DNA of 64,000 nucleotides from Muraenolepis orangiensis (GCA_027704905.1 CM051007.1:19093059-19157058), one strand, 5' to 3'; positions 36,353 through 51,127 are shown, numbered from the stretch's first letter. The notes: a model not told the origin generated them from the sequence alone. Made by a program: numbers and translations.

Positions 36353-38239
36353 CTACATTTTACTTGTCGAAGCCAGACACCTTTTGACTTTCACCAGCTT
36401 GTCCATATCGGGGGACAGTTGCTGGGCAGTGGCTATTTTCATTACATCATTTAAATGTCCGTGCGTCAGGCGATTGCGCACTTTAGATTTATTGATATTC
36501 ATCACGGAAAAGGCCTGCTCACATAAATATGTTGTCCCAAACATACAAAGTATTTTACCTGCAAAGGCCGTGAGCATTGGGTACTGTGGTGGCAAGGATT
36601 GATAGAACACTTCGATTGCAACAGATGCGTAGGTATCTTTTAACGGGGCGCAACACTGCAGTTCTATCAGTTCCATTTGCATCGCCTCTGGGACCACGGA
36701 AGCGTCAACGGTGAATGGAGAGCGAAAAAGCGAAAAGTCCTTTTCCAGTTCCGTAAAAACCGTGAATCGGTTGTCAAACTCATGCCTGAGTCCGGAAAGC
36801 AGGTTTGCATACTTGTCCATACTCTGATGATTAACAGGCTGAGATTTTAGACAGGGGAAGTGAGCTGCATTGCGCTTGGAGAGCTGCGTCTGCCATAACA
36901 CCAGTTTACCTTGAAAAGCACGAACACTATCATAATACTCTGTGACGAGTTTGTTGCGGCCCTGCATAGTAACATTCAACACATTTAGGTGTTCCGTAAT
37001 GTCCACTAAAAAGGCAAGATCCCTGGTCCATTCTGGGTCGTCCAATTGCACCACAGGCTTCCCTTTACCCTGCATGAACTCGGCTATCTCTGTTCGTAAC
37101 TTGTAGAAATGTTTCAGCACTGCGCCTCGGCTCAACCAACGCACATCGGTGTGATAGGGAAGGCCATGATGGATGTCGTTTTCCAATAAAAAAGCGGAAA
37201 ATTGCCGGTGGTTAAGTCCTCTGGCTCTGATAAAATTCACAGTGTCAATAACAACACGCATGACATGGTCCATTTTCAGACTCTTGCAGCACAAAGCCTC
37301 CTGGTGCAGTATACAGTGAAAGTTCAAGAATACTTGCTCTGGATTAGCCGCATTTACCTTTTCTCTCAACTTCACAACTACTCCTGCCTTTCTTCCTATC
37401 ATAGAAGGCGCACCGTCAGTAGCCACACGACAGCGCGACTCCAGTCCACCTCCAGCTCGTCCAGGGCCCCGACAAGGCTATGAAACACGTCGTTAGCTGT
37501 GGTGGTGTCTGTCATTGGCACGACTGACACAAACTCCTCAGTGACATTCAGGGAAGCATCCACTCCGCGAATAAATATTGATAATTGGGCTACATCAGTC
37601 ACGTCAGTGCTCTCGTCGAGAGCAATAGAGAATGCGATGAAGGACTTCACTTTGTCTTTTAGTTGACTTTTCAAATCACCAGAAAGTTCTTCTACTCTCT
37701 CCGTCACTGTAGGCCTCGATAAGCTTATGTTAGCTAAAGCTTGTCGCTTGTCAGGACAAACTAGCTCGGCTGCCTTCAGCATACAGGTCTTGACAAATGC
37801 ACCCTCAGAGAAAGGCTTGGATGCCTTAGCAATTTCCCAAGCGATGATGTAGCTTGCCTTCACTGCCCCTTGAAATAAAATGAAATGTATTGTCATTATA
37901 GGTATAACGAAATTGAGACACTCAGTTGAAGACAATATGTAGGCCTAAAATATATGTTTAAAAATAAAACTAACCTTCGTGTGTATCTCGACATTTACAG
38001 AATACGGCTTGCTGTTTCTGTAGCGATGATGCTAGCTCGTTAAGCTTTTGAGTCCGAAGTTGACCTGTGTACTCCCCGTATTTCTCGGCGTGGGTCTCGT
38101 AGTGTCGTTTGATATTGTACTCCTTTGCTACAGCCACTTGTTGCGAACAAATAAGACACACCGGTTTGCCTCCTACTTCCCAAAAAAAAAAATTGTTTTT
38201 CCATCTCTCCTGAAAGATTCGGCCTTCAGTGTCGACCAT
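36353..38239 (-). pseudogene. hAT transposase / GTF2IRD2-like protein, two exons, one frameshift
   Basis: Minus strand. Exon 1 (37975-38239) starts at an ATG and encodes a BED/C2H2-like zinc finger: VCLICSQQVAVAKEYNIKRH then YETHAEKY. A canonical intron follows (donor GTTAGT at 37974, acceptor TTTCAAG ending at 37869). Exon 2 starts at 37868 in frame (..HEG then AVKASYIIAWEIAK) and runs through the hAT core: FIAFSIALDESTDVTDVAQL, ATDGAPSM, FHCILHQEALC, GLNHRQF, VRWLSRGAVLKHF, and the C-terminal dimerisation motif YLCEQAFSVMNINKSKVRNR. A shift near 37425 (after DWSRAVV, where TGTG replaces an expected TG) breaks the frame. This is the only lesion I see. The finger appears one residue short between its two His compared with relatives I recall. 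Confidence 0.85.
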
Positions 38240-38244
38240 TGTAA

Positions 38245-38588
38245 ATTTAGATCTTTGGCATCAACTCTACACGCCGTGTTTGGAGGAAGAGAAATGCTGA
38301 CTATAACCCCAAGAACACCATCCCCACTGTCAAGCATAGAGGTAGAAACATTATGCTTTGGGGATGTTTCTCTGCTAAGGGGACAGGACGCCTCGAAACC
38401 TTAAGGATTTAGAGAGGATCTGCAAAGAGGAGTGGACCAAAATCCCTCCTGAGATGTGTGCAAACCTGGTGACCAACTACAAGAAACGTCTGACCTCTGT
38501 GCTGGCCAACAAGGGTTTCTCCACCAAGTACTAAGTCATGTTTTGCAAGGGGATCAAATACTTATTTCACTCAATTAAATGCAAATAA
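38245..38588 (+). mobile_element. Tc1/mariner transposase remnant
   Basis: One frame reads TRRVWRKRNADYNPKNTIPT, NIMLWGCFSAKGTGRLETL. After an internal deletion another stretch reads DLERICKEEWTKIPPEMC, LVTNYKKRLTSVLANKGFS and ends TKY stop at 38532-38534. The following GGGGATCAAATACTTATTTC is the usual inner end of the 3' inverted repeat of fish Tc1 elements. The 5' half is missing. Confidence 0.8.
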
Positions 38589-38618
38589 AAATATATACCA
38601 AATATGTGTATGAGAGAC

Positions 38619-38649
<31 letters not shown>

Positions 38650-41228
38650 TAACCATTTCAGGTACATGGGTTTTAGCGGCGAGAGGCTATCTGAGGGATA
38701 CCTATTTTAGTCACATGTTTTATGGGGACTGCTTCTGTTTGTCCAAAAACTCTATTTATTATTGTTGTCTTTGTCGTTGTTGTTGTTGTCGTCGTTCTTC
38801 TCGCTCAGAGGATTGTTGTTGACTGACATACGCATCTCGCAGGAAGTAAAGAGAATGAAAATGGCATTTCGGTAGACGATTAAACCTCGAGAGCCAGAGA
38901 CGCTGATGACGCCAGGAAGTGAGAACGGGCCAGTGTTTATTTAGAGCCCTCCATCCTGCCCAGCCAGGTGGATGCGTGGGCGTGTCAACTTCCAACCACC
39001 ACACCTGCACAACCAATCATACAAATAGCACTTATTGGTTGGGTTACAGACAGTCCAACATTGGTAGCACATAATGCATGTCCTATATATATAGGACGCA
39101 TTACAATGCAAACAGGTCTCGATAGTAGTCTCCCTGCACTCTCCTGTCCACAGAGCCTATACAACTAGACAGAATATGCGTGAAAACAACAGTTGAAAGG
39201 GCCGTTATATGCCAAGTAAGTTCTTTACCTCATGTTCCTGTTGTATGCAATGTTCATGTTCCTCGCCTTGCATGTGTCTTGACATGTTTTGGAGTTTCAT
39301 GAGGAGTTGGAAGAGGTCAAGAGAAAATAAAAAAGGTGGAATTGATTCACGGCCAGCCTTCCTCTTTTCAAACCCGTGAATTGCAGTGCAATGTTCTGCC
39401 CTCAAAACGGTTTCCTTCACCAGCTGCACTGAACAGATGCACAGAACACACGCCCAGATGATACGCTTCATCTATAACTCAGACCCTTACGACTGCTGAG
39501 TGGGAGAGGAGAACAAAAGCGGCATATCATTAGATATTAAGCATAATGTTTAAAATAATTTTCAAAAAACGACCATTTTACCTACCGACTTAATGATATA
39601 CAGATTATTACTAGTACAGATTATTTGACATAGAGTACATAGTCATGAAGTAATAGCAAATGGTGGTGAAGTCTGTGAAACAGTAATGAGTCTTAGATAG
39701 AGAGAATAATCCGAGCTATCTCTGAACACTACACTTGGCTGTTCTACTTTTGAGTAGCAATAATAACCGCAGGGGGGAGAGAAACAAATACATCATAAAT
39801 AACAACAAAAAATTAATGATTGGCAGATTGACTAAAGTGAACCAGTAAATCTGACTCTAGGAACCTATAGCTGCAAAGTTGTCTAACCTCAAGGGAATGG
39901 GCCAAATGGGGAACAGGCACTAAAAGGCTGTGTTCGAAGTACAATGTTCCTTAGTTCCCTTATACTCTTTTCCTACCAAAATGAGGGCGTATATGCAGGG
40001 CTTTTTTTTAAAGGAGGGGAAAACCTGCTAAAAATAGACATTCAACTCCTTTCCCATTGCAAGTAGACGAGTTTGCCTGCGCACCGTAAATAGTACAAAG
40101 TAGGAAGCAGCATAGAGGCCAGTGAAAATGTTCCAGGGGTTACTTTTTTTAATTTAAAAAGAAAAAAAGTCTCTTTCACGACTTCAAACGACTCATTTGG
40201 ATCGAGGCTGCTTCAACGGAGTGTTGCATCTTGCATGATACGAAGAACACAATCGCTCAAGACAAAAGCCAGATGTTAGTGGTTTTTTTTTATGTCCAGT
40301 GGAAAAGTTAAGTTCTAGCCGTTTGCCAGCTGTTGTGAGTGCACTAGTGATGAGCAGGACAATTCTTTACACAATAGCGGATCCTTCGGGTTAACACACG
40401 CAAATGAATCAAACCTATTGAGCTCTACAATTATTCATTTTTTTGATCGCTTCTCATTCAACTGAGTATTCTCGTTCACCGAGTGACGTTCACTCATATC
40501 TCAGTTCGAGTGAGCGGTTAATTTCATCTCGGTTCAGCCAGATGAGTGGCTGGCTCGCTGTCTCGACTAGTCACCCATGACGTCCTCGAGACAATGATTC
40601 CTGCTCATTCATCCTGTTGGTTGTCCCACTTGTTTTAAGCGACTGCACCAGGTGTAGGACTAACAGCCTGACAGTGTGATCAATACATACGGTATGGACC
40701 ATCATGAACTGATCCGGTACATACCGGACACTATAAAAAGATTTGCACATAAAGATTTGTTTGTTCATTTTCGCCCATCACTAGAGTGCACAGTGTTAAC
40801 GTGTAGTTTGAACATCGGAAGTCTGGGTTAGATATTTGACATTATTTGGCATAGATCTTTTTTCTATTTAATTTGACTTATTGGATAGTTTTGGATGTTT
40901 AGAATAATCCATCCTTTTCACACTCAAGTTCCTTGTTTAGGATTTTAAGAGCATTTTAAGTCTTAGTCTTAGCATTACAAGTCTCCAAGCCAAAACATAT
41001 TTTGGCCTGGATTTGGTCACAGTATTTACAGTACGTGCCTATATCCTATTCCATAACATCACAGAGTGGTGCTGCTACAGCAGGCACAGACTACCACAGC
41101 ACTAATCACACATTTTAGGAGTATCCCTACTGAGAGGGAATTAGTCATTTAGCTCACGGAAATCGATGTGTCAGTCAATACATTCACAACCTGGTCTATC
41201 TCACAAAAACATGGGGAGTCAAAAGTGT

Positions 41229-41364
<136 letters not shown>

Positions 41365-43344
41365 CTCACGAACGCATGCACGTGTGGCAGTGATGAGGGG
41401 TTTTATATTACGATTTTAAGAGACACACAATATAGTGTTTAGTTGTGAGGAATTTCTGCAGACTGGTTTGGATCAAACAGCTGAACAGTGAAATGGCCAC
41501 CAAAACAGCAAGTGGCCCCACAAAGCTCAGATAACCGATAACTTGCCTGCTCATGAGTTTGGGCGGGAGCAAAAAATGTGACATTATTGAAATTAAATTG
41601 GCTGGCTGCCTCAGCGCTTCCTGTGGGTGATAGACACAATGCACTGCAACAAGGGGAATACATTGTCAAATCAATCATATGCTTTGTGTCGTATCTGAAG
41701 TCATTATGCCCATTATCAAAATCACATGGCAAAGAAATGCAATGCAGTTACATTGAATGTGCAACCGACTAGTGTTGTGTTCAGGGCAGAACACAACACT
41801 AGTCGGGTTTCAAACCATATTTCCATTTGCAAGTATTGCATTAGAAAATGTTGATGGAAAAGGCCAAATTCGAATCAACGTCCTCTGATTCGCATAAATG
41901 TTGATACACTTGGTTGAGGTTGTTTTTGACAGATTCAAATCGAGTTCATTCAAAAAAGCAGAGATGGAAACAACTTGTGACGTTGAACGCTGTTGGCTTC
42001 TTGTCACCGCCCAATATCTGTCATCGCTGATGTAGTTTGTTTGCTCCAGCTCTAGTTGATGAAAACACAACTAATTAGCATTTCCTTTTATTTGTTTTGT
42101 GTAAACTTCCAAATGTTTGTTTTGAATGTTAGATGAAAATCCAGCTACTGTGAGCCAAACACAGCCAGAGGAGAGCAACACAGATGTATAACATTCCGTC
42201 TGCGTTTCAGCAAGTGGAGTATCAACGGGTCCATTTAAATAGCTGAAAAACGCTTTGCAATTTATTTTTTGACAAGATGGGAAGATGAAAGGAACGAAGA
42301 GAAGATCAAAGAGAAGATGCCAAGAGCATGAATTTTCTTAGATGGGTCTGGAGCAGCAGCAGCTCCAGCATTGTCCTGCAGGCCGTGTGCTGCTCTCGGG
42401 CCACAGTGAGACGACAGGGGAGGCTCCCGTTCCTCTTTGTCCATTGGCTCAGCCTGAGAATGAAAAGACTTCTGTGGGGCTAAGCTTTAGATTCACTGGA
42501 ATATACCCCACAATGTTTTAATTATATTTTTTAAAGAGATATCATGTCATTCTACGTTTGCTCATGGCCAGAGTTAGCACCAGAGAACATTGGCTCTTTG
42601 GCACGACGGTAACGTCGTCAACATGAAGACAAAAATAGAAAAAAAAACTCAGAAGCAAGAAGCAACCAAATGTCTTCTAGCCAGGAAATAAGGAGAGATT
42701 TGTATTTGTTATCCAACTCACAAAATATTTGTCTTGACGTCACATCCTCAATTTTCCATTGATCGGACTGACCGACAGACCGAACTGAATGAGATTATGA
42801 TTCCCTGGCTGGATGGAGAATTGGAGACACTGTATTCGAGTCACCATCTTTGGTAGCAGAAGGGCTGTGACCTGAAGGTCACTGGGAGGCCGGGAGATCT
42901 CCTTGCACCACATATCCTCTACAAGCACGTGGCTTGACTCTACTTCTTCCTATTTGTCTGCCTCGGAACCCATTCTACACTGGAGGAGTTCAGAGTCAAA
43001 TGTGAGAGAGTGGCTCTCATTGAGCGAGGTGTTCCAGGTGGATAGAAAAAGTCCACACATATAAATCCAGAAGGAAATGCGTTTGTGTTGTCCGAGTCAG
43101 TTCTGACCAGCTCTGGCTCTCCCGCGCATATCAAAGTGGTGTGGCGCAGTACATTTCTAACCTTTGCCTTTAGGCAGACCACTAGATTATTCACAAGAAC
43201 TTTCCTGGACCACCTAATATGCAAGGTAAAAAGTATAGATAAATGAACATTTGCACTGTTGGAGTGTTGGAATGGTGGTCACAAATGCACAAAGCCCCAC
43301 TATTTACAGGAAATCATCTGCGTGATTTGGAAGAACATGCAGCC

Positions 43345-43440
43345 ACAATAAGGTTGTGGAGTGTGTGTGGTTGGTGGCTGATTTAAGCAGCCTCATCTGG
43401 CTGCAGTCAGACTGATTAGAGTCTGGGGCTGGGTGAGGTG
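43345..43440 (+). repeat. Unclassified dispersed repeat, copy 2
   Basis: GTGTGTGGTTGGTGGCTGATTTAAGCAGCCTCATCTGG parallels 29405-29460. No coding potential seen. Confidence 0.5.
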
Positions 43441-44284
43441 TGCTCTACAAACCCTTTCCTGTGTCCTCCGGAGGAGCCCGAAAGTCACAACTTGTGCAAC
43501 TAGGAACTCGTGGCAGCATTGTCAGCTACAACGATGTTTACCAATTCCCTTTGCAAATCACCAAAATGTACCATTATTGCGATCGGTTTCGCCTTATATT
43601 TCCAATTATGTTAAAAGGTAGTTAAAGGTAGCTACCTAAGAGTTGAAAATGGAGAGAGCAGAAAATAGCAGAAGAGAACAGCAAATTAGTAATATTTGGA
43701 AACCAACCCAAAAAAAGGTTCCTCCCTTCCTAGGTTTCTGAACCAATCAGGGAAGAGATGCCCTGATTTGGTTGACACTGCCCATAAGTCTCTATCTTTT
43801 CCAATATCCTATCCTGTCTATTCCCATCTGTAATGTGACACTATGAGGCCCTTCCCGACTGGTGTGTGACCTGCCCAAATAGAGAGAGCGTGGGTAGTTG
43901 ATGGGGCACATTTCGAGCAGTGTCTGCATCTGTGTGGGATCAAGACTAGCATTGTTTTGTTTGAGGGCCCCAATCTTTCACAGCTGTTGCAGGATCATAA
44001 ACGTAGATGGATTTCACGACCTTGGATGTCAACACAAGTGAAGGTGCGAGTAAAACAATTGAAAGCAGATCTATCATCAGTGTATATTCCTGTCTAAAAG
44101 AGTTCAGGCACCACATACACCCATGCATTAATTCATTCCTACACATAAACTGGCCTATACTGGGCTCCCTGGAAGGTCATATCCAGAATAAATATGGTCC
44201 ACAATAAAGGCTATAATATACAAGTGCATTTTCAAGTTTCCACAACCAAATCCTTTCCTTTTCTTTGAGGTGTACTTGACTTAC

Positions 44285-44640
44285 TGGCTGCCACTATCAT
44301 AATATTGTCACCCATATTACATTACACTATCATACTTTTTCTGGACTTTCTAGACTCATTACACTGCACTGTTCTGCACTGTATTCATGATGCTGCTGCA
44401 CTACTGGCACTTTAAAATGCTTTTTGCACCATTCACCGTATGTATATATCATCTGTCAGTCACTTTATTGATCTTTTTTATTGTGTACAGTATTGTTATA
44501 GTATAGTTTATTGTAAAATGTTTAGCGTATCGTAGGTAGTACATAGTGTTGTTTATAGTATAATATAGTTTAGTATAGTATAATATAGTTTAGTGCAGTA
44601 TTGTTGGAGTAAGCTCTATTGTACTTGCTGCAAATGGCAT
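44285..44640 (+). mobile_element. LINE 3' UTR fragment
   Basis: Same family as 2880, in plus orientation: CACCCATATTACATTACACTATC, TTCTGCACTGTATTCATGATGC and CTGGCACTTTAAAATGC. Followed by a TATAGTATAGTTTA simple repeat (about 44500-44600). Confidence 0.7.
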
Positions 44641-45170
44641 CTTGAGTTGAGCATGCATTTACTATAATGGCAATATATTATATGTGTGCACATTGGAGGC
44701 CTGTTTCAGGTGCACATCTGAAGGGTGACTTTGATATAATGACCACGTTCATAGAAAAAGACACATTGATTGAGACACAAATTTAAGTAGGCTTGATTTG
44801 GATGCGACCCACTTATTTGACTGCATTGGGCCACGTTGACATTCACAGTGATCTGTGGAGCTTAAAAGAGGTTTTTGTCTGTTCCACCAAGTACACAAAC
44901 ACTCCCCCACTTCAAATTAGATATTAGATATCTTATCATACGATTTTTGGGTTTATTTGGTCATTGCATTTCCATCTGAGTCAAAGCCACCTTACTTGGT
45001 TAACTAGTATTGGGAGAACAATATGTTGACTATATTGTCAGTGAAAAAGCACAGATCACAAGTGAGATTAAAGCACACACACACACACACACACACATAG
45101 AATAGTACAGTGTACACAATGCTGTCGCTGTGGAGCTAATGTTGCGCTCCGAGCGTAATAACAAGAGATG

Positions 45171-45342
<172 letters not shown>

Positions 45343-45828
45343 CCATATGATGCGATGCCATTTATCACCGCAGATGGGTCCAATCATCTCTAAAGCGCCT
45401 ATTTCGTCCCACGTGAATGCGGCAGCAAGCACCGCCTATGCAAGCAATTTGAAATCTCATTTTCTGTGCACTGTTAGTCTAAACAGATGTATTTCCCCTG
45501 ATTGATGAGAGGCGTGTTCTTCCAAATCAACATGTGATCTGGAAATATATGTAGCGTTGGGCCACATAATAATGCATAGGGACAAGTCTGGTTCTCTGGA
45601 CTGGAAGTGAAGTAGCAGTGAGCGCTTGTTTGCTTGCCGGCAGCAGTGGCTGGGCTATTAAAAATGGCGACCGTTAGATAGCCTCAGATCACACATGGAC
45701 ACGGAAAATCTATATTTAACTTCCGCATTCGTTTCGAACACAAATTCATTTGTGTTCATCAGCACTTTCAGTGTTTCTACATCCTTCTCATTAGAATAAC
45801 TAATTGTCAGTTGGAACATTGTTACATG

Positions 45829-45874
<46 letters not shown>

Positions 45875-46108
45875 CATTAAGATGAACACCTTTTTCATCA
45901 TGTGGACATGTCCAATGACAGCAATAACAGTTTTCTCGGCTGTCTTAATGTGCCGGTATACGAACGATGGTCTGGGTTAGAGTGCATTGTTGCTTCGAAT
46001 TGTGAAGTGTGTTCGGGACAATAATAGAAAACATAGCATTAAGTCTGCCTTATCGGTTACAGTTCAGGGTTTTTTCACAGACCCTGGACTGAACAATAGT
46101 CAAAGCTT

Positions 46109-46450
<342 letters not shown>

Positions 46451-46879
46451 CTCAAGGTGTTTTGCTTATACGACTTTCAGTTTTTTCTCTCTTTTTTCGC
46501 ACATCTTTTGTTTCACTGTGCTACAATGCCCCCCCCCACACACACACACACCCCATCATCCCTACCCCTCCTCCCCCCAGGGGGTCCCATATCTCACTAG
46601 ACTCCCACAGACGTTTTCCCCTTAGCACCGGGAGGGATTCAGCGTCATCGATTACAGATTAGACAAACACTTAAGTCAGCTGAATGCGCAGGGGAACAAA
46701 GACCAGCCGTGAAAACGGGGGGGGGGGGGGGGTAACTTTTGACCGTACTGTATCTATCGGCTGTGGCAGCACTCGCTGCTCACCGCCAGCTCTCCCAATC
46801 AATTGCGGTGCACAGGACTCGGCCACGCTTCAACCTCCTCGACAAGTGGCCACATATGGCCACAGATCTGGCCACATAT

Positions 46880-47486
<607 letters not shown>

Positions 47487-47689
47487 TTTGACAACCCTGA
47501 ATAATATAAATTTTTTTTGTTCAATTCTGCCCCATTCTGAGAAGCTTTTGAGCAATGATTTCACAGCCCTGGGCGGTCACTAACCCTTATTTCTGTATAT
47601 ATTTTTCCTACTACTGCAGCATATTCCTTTTTGTAAATATGGCAGCGGTTTGTGATACAAAACAGACGGTGATGTTCATTTTCATAACA

Positions 47690-47800
47690 TGTAAATTGAC
47701 CCCTGACTAATTGGCTAATTGGCCGTTGTATTCAAGTTCATAATTGGATCCTTTCATTTGGCCTTTGACATGGCCTTTCCCAGTAATTGATACATTGGGC
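47690..47800. promoter_or_regulatory. Candidate conserved noncoding element
   Basis: Unique sequence with four TAATTG-type homeodomain cores: CTAATTGGCTAATTGGCC near 47706, CATAATTGGATCC near 47740 and GTAATTGATACATTGG near 47783. It is wedged between two large dinucleotide arrays. Conservation was not tested. Confidence 0.25.
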
Positions 47801-47802
47801 GT

Positions 47803-47906
<104 letters not shown>

Positions 47907-48399
47907 CAAGACTTTCTGCGAGTGACCCCTTACCCCCACCTTTTCCCCCCAGCTAGTCGGGGACATAATGTCATGCAAACCAAAATAACATCAAGCATTC
48001 ATTTCTGAATTGGTAATGGAACGAATCATTCACATTGACTAATGTGAAGCGTTTATGGATTATGGCTAAACATTTCAGTGCTTTTTGGTCCCTGAACAGA
48101 CCGCAGTTTAATAGTCACAGTAAACTTAATGCCACCTTGGTATGAATATACTTTTTTTTATATATATACACTGTATATCCATAAGCAAGTAAGCTTTTGG
48201 TAAAGCCAATGCAGATAGCTCGCGGAGTGCCACCACATAGAGCCAGGGCCCCTGGAGGAGGGTCTGGCTCACACACCACCCCCAAGACCACACCTTGCTC
48301 TGGCATGGGCTGTTTGTTTGTTTTTTGGAAATGTGTGTGTGTGCGTGCGTGCGTGTGTGCCTCTCGTGACAGAGGAGGATATGTGGAGCCTTAAGTAAA

Positions 48400-48544
<145 letters not shown>

Positions 48545-49619
48545 TTTATTTTTGGCTAATAGTTTTCTTCCTGTTTTTTTTCTGCTAGTTAGAGTCTTAA
48601 AGTGAATGCATTTTATTTATCTGTCTGGGCTGCTTTTAGCTTTGGTTTTATTATATGGCTCTTGCTGCTGCTGCCTCTCCAGCAGCCATGCATGTTGTTC
48701 CCTTGCCTTCCACCCACCCCCTGCTGTGGATAAAGGCATTATCCTTGTTTTAATTCATTACATTTCTTTATGGTGGGAGTAAGAAGCCACCGCTTGATGC
48801 AAGGGCCCCACGACAGTGGAAAACTATAGCTACGTGTATAGCACACCTTTGAGCCACAGGTCTGAAGATAGAGCAGTGAAGCGCAATCACCGAAGTAGCA
48901 ATTAGAGACACACACACAGGCTTCATAAGAAAATAAATCAACTTGCATGAGAGCAGGATGAGCATACATACATACATACATACATATACACACACACACA
49001 CACACCAAGACAAAGACCCAGATACAAATCACATGCACGCATGCACATTGGTAAATGACCGTGAAGAATGGCCTCTTCACACCTCTCAACATACGGTAAT
49101 ATTAATAAAACTATTGAGTCAAGACGTAATTAAAAATTGTAGTATAATTAAACACACCCGGATCGTGGTGACAGGGTTATTAACGGCGTGATCCTTAAAC
49201 TGTGACAAACAAACTGGCACAAGTTTGACTTAATCATTTTATTCCAAGTAACACTGAGTGGATAATACGATTTAAGAATAATTCAAATCCAAACTGGACA
49301 CAGCATATTTAATACAAAAATGTGATTCAAATGCCGCCACACTTGCTGAATAGTTATACTACCTAAATATGAATGTATATTTAAAGACACTAGTGTTATT
49401 CAAAAAAAAGGAAACACATTTATGTGACGCGCCTATTTACAGATCAACTTAAATGGTGCGACAAATAAATGTCCTATGTTTCAATTAATTTTCGGAGCTA
49501 CAGTATATGCAGCACATTTACTGTGCTAAATCATGAAAATACCTTGATATTTCAGAGATTAAATATGCATTCAGCCGTTGAATAAGACCATATATACACT
49601 GTATATAAAGGCAATATTC

Positions 49620-49890
49620 AAGATGTTTTTATTTGCCATTTGCAACAAGTCCAATGGAATGCTAACTCCCCATTCCCTCCTGCAGTATGAATTTCCTACA
49701 ACAATAGTAAACTATACAATACTATAAACACTATATACTACCTACTGTACACAATAGAAAGAACAACAATGTGACTGATGGATGATATATACATATGGTG
49801 ATTTGTGCAAAAAGCATTTTAAAGTGCCAGTAGTGCAGCATCATCCTGAATACAGTGCAGTACAGTAACTGTAATGAGTCCAGAAAGTCG
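49620..49890 (-). mobile_element. LINE 3' UTR fragment
   Basis: Same family as 12225: CAAGTCCAATGGAATGCTAACTCCCCATT, AAAGTGCCAGTAGTGCAGCA and GTAATGAGTCCAGAAAGTC. Starts at TTCAAGATGTTTTTATTTGCC. Confidence 0.7.
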
Positions 49891-51127
49891 AGCAAATTGT
49901 AACAAACAGTACAGTATGTGCTCAATGTTGGCCGTTTGAGGAATGGAATATGAGCAAAGCCTGTTGCTATGCCGCTCTCTTTCCATTCCTATAATACCTA
50001 TCAGCCACTTCCCCCGCCCCCCCCCCCCCCCCCTCACCTCCACCATCAACTCTTGTCACACCCACCGTTTGTTATCGAATAAGAAGACGACTCTAGATAG
50101 ATGCTTTTCATTGGCTTTTTACTGATGGTGATAGATGAACTAACCGTGCCGGCAACATGCGTGGCAGTAGAGGCTGTATCCTCCGCTGTGCCGCGACGAT
50201 GACAATGAAATCACACATTTCACCGTTTAACGGATCAAGCCAGCCACAGAGAGTGGAAGGCAGTGGGCTACGGGCTGTAAACAAGCCTGATGAGCCTCGA
50301 AAACCAACTCAGTGAAGCAAAATACAAGATGCTCGCGTTGGTTTGCTTCAGTCTTTCCGTTACCTAAAGCCCAGCCCGTTTTGGCATGCGTTGGGCAGGC
50401 TGGTTCTGAAAGTGACTGGCCGCGGTGAGCTTTGTGGGGTGGTGGGTACTAAATCTAAATGTGAGCATTTGGATCCACTCAGATGAATGCATTCTGGTAG
50501 TGGTTGCCTAAAGGTACACTTTTTCGCTTTGTTTTCAATCAAGTATTTATGTGCAACATTGATTGTGCTTACTAAATATTCTGTTCAACGCAGCACAGTG
50601 TATTTATTGGACTCGTGCATCACGACGTCGCATCCCAATGACCAACGCCTCCGGTTTGGAAGCGTCGGAGCATCGAGCGGAATAATTATTTAGCAATTGA
50701 ATGCGTTCCCTGTTCACTGTTGTTTGGCTTTTCAATGAGTTTTTGCTTGCATTTCCAATGTCCTCATTTTTTCCTCTCTTATTCACCGCTTTTAATGGAA
50801 ACTGTAGGGCCATCGCCATGACCAACGACCAGCAGCTACCGACCCCCCGTCTGCTTCAAAAGGCACCACTTTGAGAGAGCCGTCACCGTCACCTTATGAC
50901 CTCCACACCCACAGACACATACTCTGAGGCCAAGCCAAGTGCCGTTTCAAGTGTTGATTGGAGTAGATTCTCGTGGGTTCAAAAACGGCTGTGCTAGATA
51001 TAAAATCTAGTACAGCCTTTTATGTAAATAGCTGTTTTTTGTTCGTTTTTTAATAGTTCGAAATGGTTTAAAACCTGTGCATGGGTAATGATCAACATAT
51101 AACACTATTGAGGGTGTGTGTGTGTGT

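Larger units (their letters stand above)
33486..38240 (-). mobile_element. hAT transposon (GTF2IRD2-like type) interrupted by a chromovirus
   Basis: The left end CAGGGATGCCAGG followed by GGGGGCCAGATTTTTTTC and AGGGGGCCGAATTACAC resembles the terminal region of hAT elements of this group. The transposase gene lies at 36353-38239 on the minus strand. The chromovirus at 34089-36247 sits between the 3' terminus and the gene. The opposite terminus is not visible, because a Tc1/mariner remnant begins about 10 bp upstream of the start codon. Confidence 0.6.

Noticed and set aside
39079..39096. 18-bp palindrome GTCCTATATATATAGGAC
   Set aside because: Mostly an AT dinucleotide core with short arms; likely chance in AT-rich sequence.
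42262..43224. Short ORFs in the 42-43 kb unique region
   Set aside because: Each is below 100 codons, without conserved motifs or splice sites that would join them into a gene.
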